A DNA stretch of 36,487 nucleotides from Lingula anatina (lineage: Eukaryota; Brachiopoda; Lingulata; Lingulida; Lingulidae): NCBI RefSeq assembly GCF_001039355.2, contig NW_019774380.1, positions 301,631 through 338,117 on the forward strand, read 5' to 3'. Positions 1 to 10,760 of this stretch are shown in pieces (the first letter of the stretch is position 1; each line of letters starts with the position of its first letter). The notes under the pieces were generated by a model that was not told where the DNA came from, searched no databases, and saw nothing but the letters and a program-made list of their open reading frames with translations. A program made the position numbers and the translations under genes.

Positions 1-3000
1 AAAAAAAAAAAAAAAAAAAAAAAAATCATCCATCACGTTGGCACAGTAAAAACACTGTATGAACATCTAAGAAATCTCAAGGAAACTTTTACAAGAAATC
101 ATGCAGCCTACAATTTGTCTTAAATAGCGACTGATGAGGACCGTAGAGACCCTAGAACTCTAAAGTGATACCTGTTTCTTATACTCACTCAATGGAAAGA
201 CTTAAAAACGTAATTTTGTGAGCCACTTACTTTTTATAGATGGAACAAACATTATATATATACATATTTTTTTAATTCCCAAAAGTGCCGAAATCCGCAA
301 GACAATTTAGACCTTTCAGAGAGGATAGTAAAGCTCATTTTGAACGAATTCTCTGATGTATTTGAAAACCTATAGGTGTGTTGAAAAAGGCTTCGTTTAA
401 AGAGGTGGTACATGTAGGTTAGATGTTTCTGGGATCTGTATTTCTTTACATGCAAATGATTAAGACGTTTGATACGCGGATCGTGTTTGTGTAATAGGTT
501 ATCACTTTTGATGTCTGAGTTACTTTTAAACACCTCAATAAATTCTACGAAAAAAAAGCGAAAAATATCTTATCAATATTTATTAAACTCGTGTCCCGAA
601 TCTTTTCTATGGCTGTGGAACATACGTTACATTACGGTATGCGTAGGATGCGAGGCGTAGTTGGTATTGTAACTAATACACCCAAAATTTGAAACTGTCA
701 ATGAGTTTTAAATTCACGACGAATATGACCAGTGGTAGATAACTTTTAGGTAACAAAGTTTTCAGTTCTCTATACAATTGACAATTACTGCTATTGAAAG
801 AGTCATCAACGTCGACATTGTAAAGAAAAATGATCTTTAGTTTGAAAGTAATTTTCCTAGATCTGGTCAATTTAAATGTATTTTCCTATGACTTTTCCAT
901 TATTAATGACTCATAGAGTTCTGATAGTGTTTAGCTTGCACAAATTTCCACAGCGCTCAACTAATGATCGTGTTTGTATATCAGGCGATTCAGTGGTAAC
1001 GTATGTTCTTTCTTACGCTTTTTTCACTTCAAACGGCTATCAATTTATTTGCTTACAAAACAGAAACGCGTGGGCGTAAAATTGGGACATTTGTGGATTT
1101 TTGTTCTATACACATGTAAGTTTTAAAAAATTGGATAATACATCGAATTCATTCAATTTCATATTTTGAGACTTGAACTTGTGAAATGCACCTCTATATT
1201 GGGTTTGGGTGAGTCGACGTCTTTTTAAAGACCTCACTCCCGTTGAAATATCGGTGGAATATTGTCGTGAATAGTATTAGGCAGCTAATGTCTAGACATT
1301 TTTGAAATTCTATATCCACTTTTTAATTTTTTATTGTTATTCAACTTATCGGAGCGTTAGGCTACTTCTAATAGGCCTACTTTAATTGCACCCCCTCCTT
1401 TTCGTCTCCGCAGAGACTTGGACATATCAGTTACAGTGGACTTATTTTCGTACAGAAATTTGGCACAAGTGGATAATTATAAGATATAAACTGTTAAAAT
1501 GAATTTCAGTCGCTTGAAATGTCCAATTTTTACTTAGCTTTTTCCATGCATTCAAAAAAATTTGATCAAAATTGAATATCATAGTCCCTACTACATGAAC
1601 ATGGACCCGTATGAAAATCTCTCGCTTTTATTAGCTCTCCTGGGTGTTATAGCCTACACTTTGGTGCTTAAAAAAAGCAACACAAATTATTTGAACAGGA
1701 GATTCGCAAGTTTTAATCAATAAACCTTCCCATCCATATCCTTTGTTTTAACCTAGCAATTAAAGAATCAACTTATGATTGACTTCCAGCGATAAATATA
1801 GGCCTATAAATTAATATAGACCTACAACATTTCATTCAATTTTATTTGACAAAAAGAAGGATTATAATATCAACGAATGTACAGCTCATTAAAAAAGTTG
1901 CTTATATTCGATATGCCCATTCTTCGAGGCGATCCTGTAGTCTGCATGGTAAAGATATAAAGATATAGGCCTATGCCTGCTTTGAGATATGGCGGATGTT
2001 TCTGAATTAGGACTACGCATCAGATCTATAAACACTAATTAAGTAGCCTACAAAACCATTTGCAAAATATTTTAAATAGTAAGTTATTTTTGAAATAGTT
2101 ATAATTGCATGCTTGACATCCTAAAGGGTACCATTTTTTCGGGATACCTATGCAAATAATAACAACAAGACACTTGCTTTCTTGTAGGCCTATCATCAAT
2201 TATTATCATTATCAGAGTATGATAATAGGCCTATTTGATATAACATAGTTAAAATTCATACAAAGCAAAAGCATATAACACTGGTTGTTCTGCTTTATCA
2301 CAGTGGGCCCTACACACGCTTTAATTTTACCCTTGGAAGTCTATTCTAGATCTGGCTCTGTCGGTTGACCTTTGCTGACTTATATATCTAACTGACAAAC
2401 TCTTAGCACATATGGAGACAAACAAATATTTGAAATGTTTGACTGATATGTATCTAACAATTTAGATAATTTATAGAAAGGGTATTTTACATGTTCATGA
2501 AATGTTATGTGTTACTCCTAAGGGGTCATCCACTTTTTTGTCATTTTTTACAAACCGTACGCTGGAGGGGGGGGGGGATTTAATGCCCACATGTGAAATA
2601 ATAAAATTGATGATCCAAATTGTTGAGAAAGGTAATAATTTTTTAGCTTTTTACCCTCATTGTACTGTCTGAGGGAGGGGAATCTGAAAAAAAGTCTATG
2701 CAGACTAGTAAAAAATGATGAAAATGGATGGCCCCTAATAAGACAGCTCGACAAAAACATGCTAATAAAACATAGTAGTTACTTCTATGTAATAAAATAT
2801 TCATGTACTGCGATTAAAGGCCCTCTGCATAACAGAAAACGTGAAATAAAAACACTTTACAAAGTTTTGTTTGAATAGCTTTGCTTGAAAAAAATGAAAA
2901 CACTCACAAAATTAGCTAATATTCAGATAACTATTACCCTAGGTTCTAGATTCCGGTATTGCCAGCTCGATCTTGATTTCATATATAACCCATATCAACA

Positions 3001-3221
3001 ATACTAGTAAAAGCGACTCCATCACAAGGTATATTTAAGCTAGTTAGCTTTTACGTTGCTCTGACACTCAGGGTAATAACTAAAGCGTGATTTTTAACCT
3101 CATGGAAGCTTTGACAAGGCAAAATGGTTGTTGAAAGCGGCCGCGCGCGGCTTAAAAGCCTTCTGAGACCCTCCCACATAACAGCCAGGTCCTCAATTTT
3201 TGTCACAGGGATACATCCCTG
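1..3221. other. AT-rich intergenic DNA, no gene seen
   Basis: The stretch begins with a run of 25 A. It has short random ORFs only, none with flanking splice sites, recognisable domains or codon coherence. It holds a cluster of TAGGCCTA palindromes (1372-2233) and a G-tract near 2568-2577 inside a sequence resembling degenerate dispersed-repeat ends. The last few hundred bases may include the 3' UTR of the minus-strand receptor gene that ends at 3222, but I see no clear AATAAA signal for it. Confidence 0.6.
1372..2233. repeat. Cluster of five TAGGCCTA palindromes
   Basis: The perfect 8-base palindrome TAGGCCTA occurs at 1372-1379, 1799-1806, 1966-1973, 2185-2192 and 2226-2233. A random 8-mer is expected less than once in the whole window. 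The flanks (mostly A/T) are not otherwise alike, so this is a motif cluster rather than copies of a longer repeat. Confidence 0.7.
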
Positions 3222-4462
3222 TCAATTATTCTGTTCTGGGAGTGGCTCCATGGGCGTCGTCTGCTCTGTGTCTGGCAACATGGACATGGTCAGCTCGTGA
3301 GACTGGGGGATTTGATGATCTGTTGGCGCTGAGATTGGGGAACGACTCTCCTGGCGGCAGCGTCCGTGACATCCAGGACAACACACTAGGGAAGATAGTG
3401 TAGAAGTGAGGTCGACATTAAAGAGGGAATACTGACATATAAAAAGAGAAAAATGACAGCAAGAACTGACGAAAGAAAGGAAGAAGAAAGAGAGAGAGGA
3501 AAAAAATTAAGGAAGTTTTAAAAAATCGAAGCTTTAGATGAAAAATCGTTATTAATCATGAGGCAATTTACACTGATGTGAAGGTAATACTTCTTTACCC
3601 ACCTTTAGGGGTTTTTGCCTTGACCACCAACCCAAGAAGAAATCCAAATACAAGTCCCCCGACCAATGCTGGTACGACCCACACAGGGGAAATATTTAAC
3701 ACGGAGCTTTGTTCCCGACTACATGCCGTTGTATTTCGTCCAGAGGCAGGTCCGCCAGTCACAGTTTCCGCCTCAATCGAGGGAACAGCGGGTGAGGTTG
3801 ATGGAGTCGATTCCTCTGGGCCACAGAGGGAAGGGCAGTGATTCTTGGTGCATACAGTGACAAAGACTGTAAGATAAAATAATGATGGCGTATAGCAGGG
3901 GTTCAGTAAGTTATATCAACTGCTGTGTATCGGTTGACTTAATCAACATTGAATAAGGTCAAAAAATAATCTGAGTAGGCAAGATTTATAGCTGACTAGA
4001 TAAGACTGAAATTTCAATATCACAGAGGAAACATTAAGGGCGACGTAATATTAGATTAAAACACCCTTCAATAAATAGAAACGCACGTTACGCACACAAA
4101 AAGAAAAATCTATAACACCTGTACAGTGCTTGACATGAACATTAAATAAACAGCGGTGAGTGAGCATAGTATTGATTCCGGTGTTATCGGTAAATAAATA
4201 AGCTATATTACTTATAATTAAGTGTTAATGTCTTACCTTCACAAGCCTTGACTATGCTGATGTTTGCATGACTGGCGTACTCGTACTCCTTCCTACAACT
4301 TGCACACCTCCCAATTCCCTCATCGTAATATTGAAGTATAGGTTGACATTTTCCATCTGCCACTGGTTGACGAGGAATAGCATTGAGACCGCTAACTACA
4401 GGTAACATTAAATAAACTAAAAATGAACCAAATATAGAGTAAGTCGTCTTCCTATCCGACAT
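3222..4462 (-). CDS. TNF-receptor-family-like single-pass receptor (Fn14/BCMA type)
   Basis: Three exons join in phase: 4237-4462 (phase 1, donor GTAAGA), 3603-3866 (phase 1, donor GTGGGT) and 3222-3385 (stop TGA), giving 217 aa. Seen directly: an N-terminal signal peptide (about 1-25); a cysteine-rich ectodomain with C39, C53, C56, C74, C81, C86 and C90; the core YYDEGIGRCASC; a Ser/Thr/Pro stalk; N-glycosylation sites at N67, N120 and N133; one membrane helix (about 137-157); and a 60-aa tail. The aromatic-acidic core followed by CxxC resembles the single cysteine-rich domains of BCMA, TACI and Fn14, and the size and layout fit Fn14/BCMA. The tail has a juxtamembrane Cys cluster (C165, C166, C169, C173) and ends TTPMEPLPEQNN. 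This recalls the Fn14 TRAF-binding tail but lacks the acidic residue of a strict TRAF motif. The family call is an inference. The exon structure is well supported because all phases match and the frame is open throughout. Confidence 0.6.
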
Positions 4463-6016
4463 TACGTCTAAAGTTTTTGATATAGTTTTTCTTTGTACTA
4501 GGACTTTATACTAGGAGCGAAGGAGCAAACAAAAATAATAAAAACTCCCTTATTGCTCTTCAATAGCCCCCTTTTTATTTTAACGTATATGACGTGCTAC
4601 ATGGATCTATGAATAATTTATGAGCAAGGTGCGCCCTTGTCAACAAATTCCTCAAAACCACAATACCACACCAATGTCTCATGATATCTATGAACCATGA
4701 CATATCGATTTGACGGTTAAGAACTATAAATCAGCTGGTCAAAATTCTAATTCCAAGAGGGGAATATCAGTTTGATTCTTTTTTTCGGAAAATTAAAAGG
4801 GGGGGTGGGGGGCAGGACCCCCTGACCCCTTCTAAATCCGCCACTGCTATTCATTAGAGATGCATGTACATAGACTATATTCAGGTGCGGATTCAGGGGG
4901 GGGGGTCTTTTTATTTTTACCCCCCCCCCCAAAAAAAAAAAAAGAAAAATAATTTTCAAACTTTAATACGTGGAACGAACGTTTTAAATATAATATTGAA
5001 TAATTCATAATTTACTATTTAAATTTTATAGAGCCATCTAATAACAACACAAGATAGTAATGTAAGCCTTATGACACTTGAGCACGGTCACGTTGTTCAG
5101 ATTAAAATGATATATATATCTAGGCATGTATTGAGCGTGATTTGTCTGTATCAGAACACCTCGACTAATAGTTGTCTGTTACTGAATAACTATCTGAAAT
5201 CAAAATTGGAGAGGGATTTAAGGGAGTGATGTAAGGCACATGAGTATATTGTTTGGTGTAGAACTACCTAAACACTGACAGTGACGTTTTATTGTGAAGC
5301 GTGTTTCTACCTGGAGTGTCGCGTAGCGGGAAGGAGGAGGAGTCGCGTATTCTGTTCTACTTTTCTAAACCTATTGTGACAAAAAATGATAAATCTAGCT
5401 TTTTGTGTAATAATGCATACATTTTCCGATTCATGCCTTGCTAGTATGGAATTTTTTCGTATTCAGTAAAGAAGGTTTAAAAAAACAACCATTTTGGATT
5501 ATATTCGCATGTTATTAATACTAACAAAAATTAGACTGCGCTAAAGGGGTTACGAGATGCACATTATTTTTACTGGCACAACTGTCTTCAACTCCAAGTA
5601 TATTTTTCACAATGCCTGTCAACGAAGGTTTTGCAAATTACTGTCTATGAGAATGCAGTTTCGTCTAAAACAATTAACTGTGTCCTGTCATCATATCGCC
5701 TAGCTAATCATGGATATAACTTAAGATTCTTTAAATGGCTGAAATATTACAAAAACATCAAACAACTTAAAATAATGACCTGCGGCAAAAGACCTCACGT
5801 TTTTTTTTTTTTTTTCATTTTTGAAAGCCAGGTGACACCACAAACGTGATAACCCGAAGCCATGAATGGAGGCGTCCGTTGTTAATTATTACCTATATCA
5901 GTAGACCTTTTATTGTGAAATATTTATTTGTTTCTGCTGCCTGGTATAAGTTTATCAACCTACTGCTTCTTTCTTTTGTTTCGTAAAATCACAATAACTT
6001 GTTTTCCATTTCTCAG
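4463..6016. other. Intergenic DNA upstream of the receptor gene
   Basis: The promoter of the minus-strand receptor should lie just right of 4462, but I see no clear core element. Around 4736-4935 there is one copy of a dispersed repeat (see the repeat entry). The remainder is AT-rich with poly-T (5801-5816) and no supportable exon. Exons upstream of the putative terminal exon at 6017 were looked for here and not found. Confidence 0.5.
4736..4935. repeat. Dispersed repeat copy A with G/C homopolymer end
   Basis: The sequence from about 4736 (GTCAAAATTCTAATTCCAAG) through the G-tract near 4799 is closely repeated at about 15463-15540. It continues into CCCCCTGACCCC and a 'AAATCCGCCACTG' tail. 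A second G-tract (about 4897-4906) and a C-tract (4920-4930) follow. This is probably a short non-autonomous interspersed element. No ORF or target-site duplication was established. Confidence 0.55.
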
Positions 6017-6358
6017 AATAACAACTCAGTTGATTACAAAATATGTTTTAGAGTACGAGGTGACTGTATGTGCCAAGTCCAGTGTACTTTCAATTCACTC
6101 ACTACAGTTCACTACAATGAAAACAATCATGCGCCCTCAGGCTGCCTCGAAAACGCAGTCACCCTATGCCCCATTATATTATCCACGTCATTTTGGATCA
6201 GTGTTCGAATACACACGTTCTATAGTGGCTTGCGAGAAGTTCACGTCTACCTGTACCAGTTTAACGGACATGGGGCCTATCATAATTTTGGGGAGAAGGT
6301 TTATGCTGCTCACAAATTGTCATCCAATTTGGCTGTACATTTGGAAGTCACTGCGTAG
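6017..6358 (+). CDS. Possible terminal exon, unknown Cys-containing protein
   Basis: A pyrimidine-rich acceptor ending TTTCTCAG precedes exactly 114 codons in phase 0, ending in TAG. The peptide has several cysteines near its start (CFRVRGDCMCQVQC), alternating hydrophobic and polar strands, and an HVYLYQFNGHGAYHNFGEK segment. This looks like a beta-rich extracellular domain rather than random sequence. An AATAAA lies 22 bases after the stop. I do not recognise the family and found no convincing upstream exon, so it could be the 3' end of a gene whose other exons are unrecognised, or a relic. An overlapping ORF in another frame (5928-6389) looks less protein-like. Confidence 0.35.
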   Translation, partial: NNNSVDYKICFRVRGDCMCQVQCTFNSLTTVHYNENNHAPSGCLENAVTLCPIILSTSFWISVRIHTFYSGLREVHVYLYQFNGHGAYHNFGEKVYAAHKLSSNLAVHLEVTA

Positions 6359-6379
6359 TACTTATTACTCTTGTTATAA

Positions 6380-6385
6380 AATAAA
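6380..6385 (+). promoter_or_regulatory. Candidate polyadenylation signal AATAAA
   Basis: A canonical AATAAA 22 bases downstream of the TAG that closes the putative terminal exon at 6017-6358. AATAAA is common by chance in AT-rich DNA, so its value lies in its position. Confidence 0.3.
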
Positions 6386-6535
6386 ATGATAAACAGAATA
6401 ATCAAAATAAAAATAGTTAATTAAAGATGTATGTTCAAAAGATATTATAATCAATTATAGGCATCACTATCAAACGCCACCCCCTATGAACAAGTTGACC
6501 AGGAACGCCACCATGTGACATTATATTGATGAAGG

Positions 6536-6570
6536 TATAAAAGCGCGAAATTTTGAAATTGCGTTCATTC
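6536..6570 (+). promoter_or_regulatory. Candidate TATA-box core promoter
   Basis: TATAAAAG at 6536-6543 is followed about 27 bases later by TTCATTC (6563-6569), an initiator-like sequence at the usual spacing, then by the first ATG of a short ORF at 6601. It stands immediately upstream of the tandem exon-like array and is the natural candidate for driving its transcription. Function is inferred from spacing and motif only. Confidence 0.4.
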
Positions 6571-6600
6571 AACGCAGACAGATCTGGAGCAACAAGAAGG

Positions 6601-6762
6601 ATGCCACGTACTGCGCCCCGTAAAAAGGACACAGGAGTCGACTCACATTTCTCCGAATCTTTTCCTCGTATCAAGTCAACGCATCGCTCATCGACATGTT
6701 GTTTCTTGCACACGCAGTCGTCTGGACAATGGATTCGACGCTTCTCTAAGCTGGCCAGCTAA
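6601..6762 (+). CDS. Small basic ORF upstream of the tandem array
   Basis: A 53-codon ORF beginning MPRTAPRKKDTG and ending in TAA. It is Arg/Lys/Ser-rich with two adjacent cysteines. It follows the TATA-like promoter by about 60 bases and has no obvious donor site before its stop. The N-terminus resembles basic DNA-binding starts (histone or transposase like) only superficially. I do not recognise a family. It may be a real short first ORF of the array transcript or a chance ORF in a 5' leader. Confidence 0.25.
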   Translation: MPRTAPRKKDTGVDSHFSESFPRIKSTHRSSTCCFLHTQSSGQWIRRFSKLAS

Positions 6763-7028
6763 AACCTTCGCTTCTCTCCACGAGGAATCGTCGCTCAGGA
6801 GTCTTCGCAGGATACATCTTCGGCTTTCTGCTGTTGTGGGCTATATTGTTGTAGTGTAATTGCATATATTTCCATGCATTTCAGGTTTCCTCTTATTACA
6901 TACATAAGTAGGAAAAGTCATTAATCCGTTTTTCTTTCTTTTAACAGACCTCGATTAAGGCGATTCTCGATAGAGCTCCCACTGACAACAGCAAGGAGAA
7001 TAGGGCCACATCTACACTTCAGCTACTT

Positions 7029-10000
7029 CGATCAATCATTGGTGCCAACGAGTCCTGCCATGGTCTGTCTACGAGGTGGCTGCATTGGGGAAGCGTCCAA
7101 GGCATATGGTGTTTCACTGAGTTGGGAAACCCTTAAAGGTAAGCCTGACTGCGGAGTGCTGACATAGGTAGGAAAAGTCATTAATCCGTTTTTTTTTCTT
7201 TTAACAGAACTCAACAACTGCAAGAAGAAGAGGGCCACATCTACACTGTCTACGAGGTGGCTGCATTAGGAAAACGTCCAGCGAGTCCTGTCATGGTCTG
7301 TCTACGAGGTGGCTGCATTCGGGAAGCGTCCAAGGCATATGGTGTTTCAATGAGATGGAAAACCCTTAAAGGTAAGCCTGACTGAAGAGTGCTGACATAT
7401 GTAGGAAAAGTCATTAATCCGTTTTTCTTTCTTTTAACAGAACTCGCCACCTCAAGCAGAAGAGGGCAACATCTAAACTGTCTACGAGGTGGCTGCATTA
7501 GGGAAATGGCCAGTGAGTCTGCCATGGTCTGTCTACGAGGTGGCTGCATTGGAGAAGCATCCAGCGAGTCCTGTCTTGGTCTGTCAACGAGGTGGCTGCA
7601 TTGGGGAAGCGTCCAACGAGTCCTGCCATGGTCTGTCTACGAGGTGGCTGCATTGGGGAAGAGTCCAAGGCATATGGTGTTTCAATGAGATTGAAACCCT
7701 TAAAGGTAAGCCTGACTGCAGAGTGCTGACATAGGTAGGAAAAGTCATTAATCCGTTTTTCTTTCTTTTAACAGAACTCGACAACTGCAAGGAGAAGAGG
7801 GCCACATCTACACTGTCTACGAGGTGGTTGCATTAGGGAAACGTCCAGCGAGTCTGCCATGGTCTGTCTACGAGGTGGCTGCATTGGGGGATCTAGCGTC
7901 CAAGGCATATGGTGTTTCAATGAGATGGAAAACCCTTAAAGGTAAGCCTGACTGCAGAGTGCTGACATAGGTAGGAAAAGTCATTAATCCGTTTTTCTAT
8001 CTTTTAACAGAACTCGACAACTGCAAGGAGAAGAGGGCCACATCTACACTGTCTACGAGGTGGCTGCATTAGGGAAGCGCAGAGCGAGTCTGCCATGGTC
8101 TGTCTACGAGGTGGCTGCATTGGGGAAGCGTCCAGCGAGTCCTGTCATGGTCTGTCTACGAGGTGGCTGCATTCAGGAAGCGTCAAAGGCATATGGTGTT
8201 TCAATGAGATGGAAAACCCTTAAAGGTAAGCCTGACTGCAGATTGCTGACATAGGTAGGAAAAGTCATTAATCCTTTTTTCTTTTTTTTAACAGAACTTC
8301 AACAACTGCAAGGAGAAGAGGGCAACATCTACACTGTCTACGAGGTGGCTGCATTAGGGAAGCGCAGTGCGAGGTGGCTGCATTGGGGAAGCGTCCAGCA
8401 AGTCCTGCCATTGTCTGTCTACGAGGTGGCTGCATTGACAACTCGACAACTGCAAGGAGAAGAGGGCAACATCTACACTGTCTACGAGGTGGCTGCATTA
8501 GGGAAACGTCCAGCGAGTCTGCCATGGTATATGGTGTTTCAATGAGATTGAAACCCTTAAAGGTAAGCCTGACTGCAGAGTGCTGACATAGGTAGGAAAA
8601 GTCATTAATCCCTTTTTCTTTCTTTTAACAGAACTCGACAACTGCAAGGATAAGAGGGCCACATCTACACTGTCTACGAGGTGACTGCATTAGGGAAGCG
8701 TCCAGCGAGTCCTGTCTTGGTCTGTCAACGAGGTGGCTGCATTGGGGAAGCGTCCAACGAGTCCTGCCATGGTCTGTCTACGAGGTGGCTGCATTGGGGA
8801 AGAGTCCAAGGCATATGGTGTTTCAGTGAGATTGAAACTCTTAAAGGTAAGCCTGACTGCAGAGTGCTGACATAGGTAGGAAAAGTCATTAATCCTTTTT
8901 TCTTTCTTTTAACAGAACTTCGACAACTGCAGGGAGAAGAGGGCAACATCTACACTGTCTACGAGGTGGCTGCATTAGGGAAATGGCCAGCGAGTCTGCC
9001 ATGGTCTGTCTACGAGGTGGCTGCATTGGAGAAGCATCCAGCGAGTCCTGTCTTGGTCTGTCAACGAGGTGGCTGCATTGGGGAAGCGTCCAACGAGTCC
9101 TGCCATGGTCTGTCTACGAGGTGGCTGCATTGGGGAAGAGTCCAAGGCATATGGTGTTTCAATGAGATTGAAACCCTTAAAGGTAAGCCTGACTGCAGAG
9201 TGCTGACATAGGTAGGAAAAGTCATTAATCCCTTTTTCTTTCTTTTAACAGAACTCGACAACTGCAAGGAGAAGAGGGCCACATCTACACTGTCTACGAA
9301 GTGGCTGCATTAGGGAAGCGTCCAGCGAGTCCCGTCTTGGTCTTTCAACGAGGTGGCTGCATTGGGGAAGAGTCCAAGGCATATGGTGTTTCAGTGAGAT
9401 TGAAACTCTTAAAGGTAAGCCTGACTGCCGAGTGCTGACATAGGTAGGAAAAGTCATTAATCCTTTTTTCTTTCTTTTAACAGAACTTCGACAACTGCAG
9501 GGAGAAGAGGGCAACATCTACACTGTCTACAAGGTGGCTGCATTGGGGAAGCGTCCAGCGAGTCCTGCCAAGGTCTGTCTACGAGGTGGCTGCATTGGGA
9601 AAGTGTCCAAGGCATATGATGTTTCACTGAGATGGAAAACCCTTAAAGGTAAGCCTGACTGAAGAGTGCTGACATAGGTAGGAAAAGTCATTAATCCATT
9701 TTTCTTTCTTTTAACATAACTCGACAACTGCAAGGAAAAGAGGGCCACATCTACACTGTCTACGAGGTGGCTGCATTAGGGAAACGTCCAGCGAGTCTGT
9801 CATGGTCTGTCTACGAGGTGGCTGCATTTGGGAAGCGTCCAAGGCATATGGTGTTTCAATGAGATGGAAAACCCTTAAAGGTAAGCCTGACTGAAGAGTG
9901 CTGACATATGTAGGAAAAGTCATTAATCCGTTTTTCTTTCTTTTAACAGAACTCGACAACTGCAAGGTGAAGAGGGCAACATCTACACTGTCTACGAGGT

Positions 10001-10760
10001 GGCTGCATTAGGGAAACGGCCAGCGAGTCTTCCATGGTCTGTCTACGAGGTGGCTGCATTGGAGAAGCATCCAGCGAGTCCTGTCTTGGTCTGTCAACGA
10101 GGTGGCTGCATTGGGGAAGCGTCCAACGAGTCCTGCCATGGTCTGTCTACGAGGTGGCTGCATTGGGGAAGAGTAGAAGGCATATGGTGTTTCACTGAGA
10201 TGGAAAACCCTTAAAGGTAAGCCTGACTGCAGAGTGCTGACATAGGTAGGAAAAGTCATTAATCCGTTTTTCTTTCTTTTAACAGAACTCGACAACTGCA
10301 AGGAAAAGAGGGCCACATCTACACTGTCTAAGAGGTGGGTGCTTTAGGGAATCGCCCAGCGAGTCCTGTCATGGTCTGTCTACGAGGTGGCCGCATTGGG
10401 GAAGCGTCCAGCAAGTCCTGTCATGGTCTGTCTACGAGGTGGCTGAATTAGTGAAGCGTCCTGCGAGTCTGTCGTCTACGAGGTGGCTGCATTGGGGAAG
10501 CATCCAGCAAGTCCTGCCATGGTCTGTCTACGAAGTGGCTGCATTGGGGAAGCGTCCAGCGAGTCCTGCCATGCCCTGTCTACGAGGTGGCTGCATTAGG
10601 GCAGTGCCCAGCGAGTCTGCCGTGGTCTGTCTACGAGGTGGCTGCATTGGGGAAGCGTCCAGCAAGTCCTGATATGGTCCGACTACGAGGTGGCTGCTTG
10701 GGAAAGCGTCCAGCGATTCTTGACATAGTCTGTCTGCGAGATGGCTGCATTTGGGAAGAG
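7029..10760 (+). repeat. 51/52-bp minisatellite unit nested inside the blocks
   Basis: The unit contains GTCTACGAGGTGGCTGCATT followed by GGGGAAGCGTCCAGCGAGTC and CTGCCATGGT. Copies with CCTGCC are 52 bp and copies with CTGCC are 51 bp. One to four copies occur per block, and about nine in the last block (10286-10803). The 52-bp form has no stop in any plus-strand frame and rotates the reading frame at each copy. The peptides VYEVAALGKRPAS, VCLRGGCIGEASS and STRWLHWGSVQ are one sequence read in three frames. Confidence 0.85.
9649..9717 (+). other. Array intron 10 with broken acceptor (AT for AG)
   Basis: This 69-bp spacer has the usual GTAAGC donor and pyrimidine tract, but its last bases read TTTTAACAT instead of TTTTAACAG. 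Of the 12 spacers it is the only one without an AG end. Its length and the rest of its sequence remain intact. Confidence 0.8.

Noticed and set aside
5928-6389. 153-codon ORF overlapping the putative terminal exon
   Set aside because: It does not respect the acceptor at 6016, and its composition is less protein-like than the 114-codon frame.
7208-10285. Array appearance of regularly spaced repeats, as in a CRISPR
   Set aside because: The conserved spacers carry eukaryotic splice signals, the blocks are themselves repetitive and up to 518 bp long, and the window is animal DNA.
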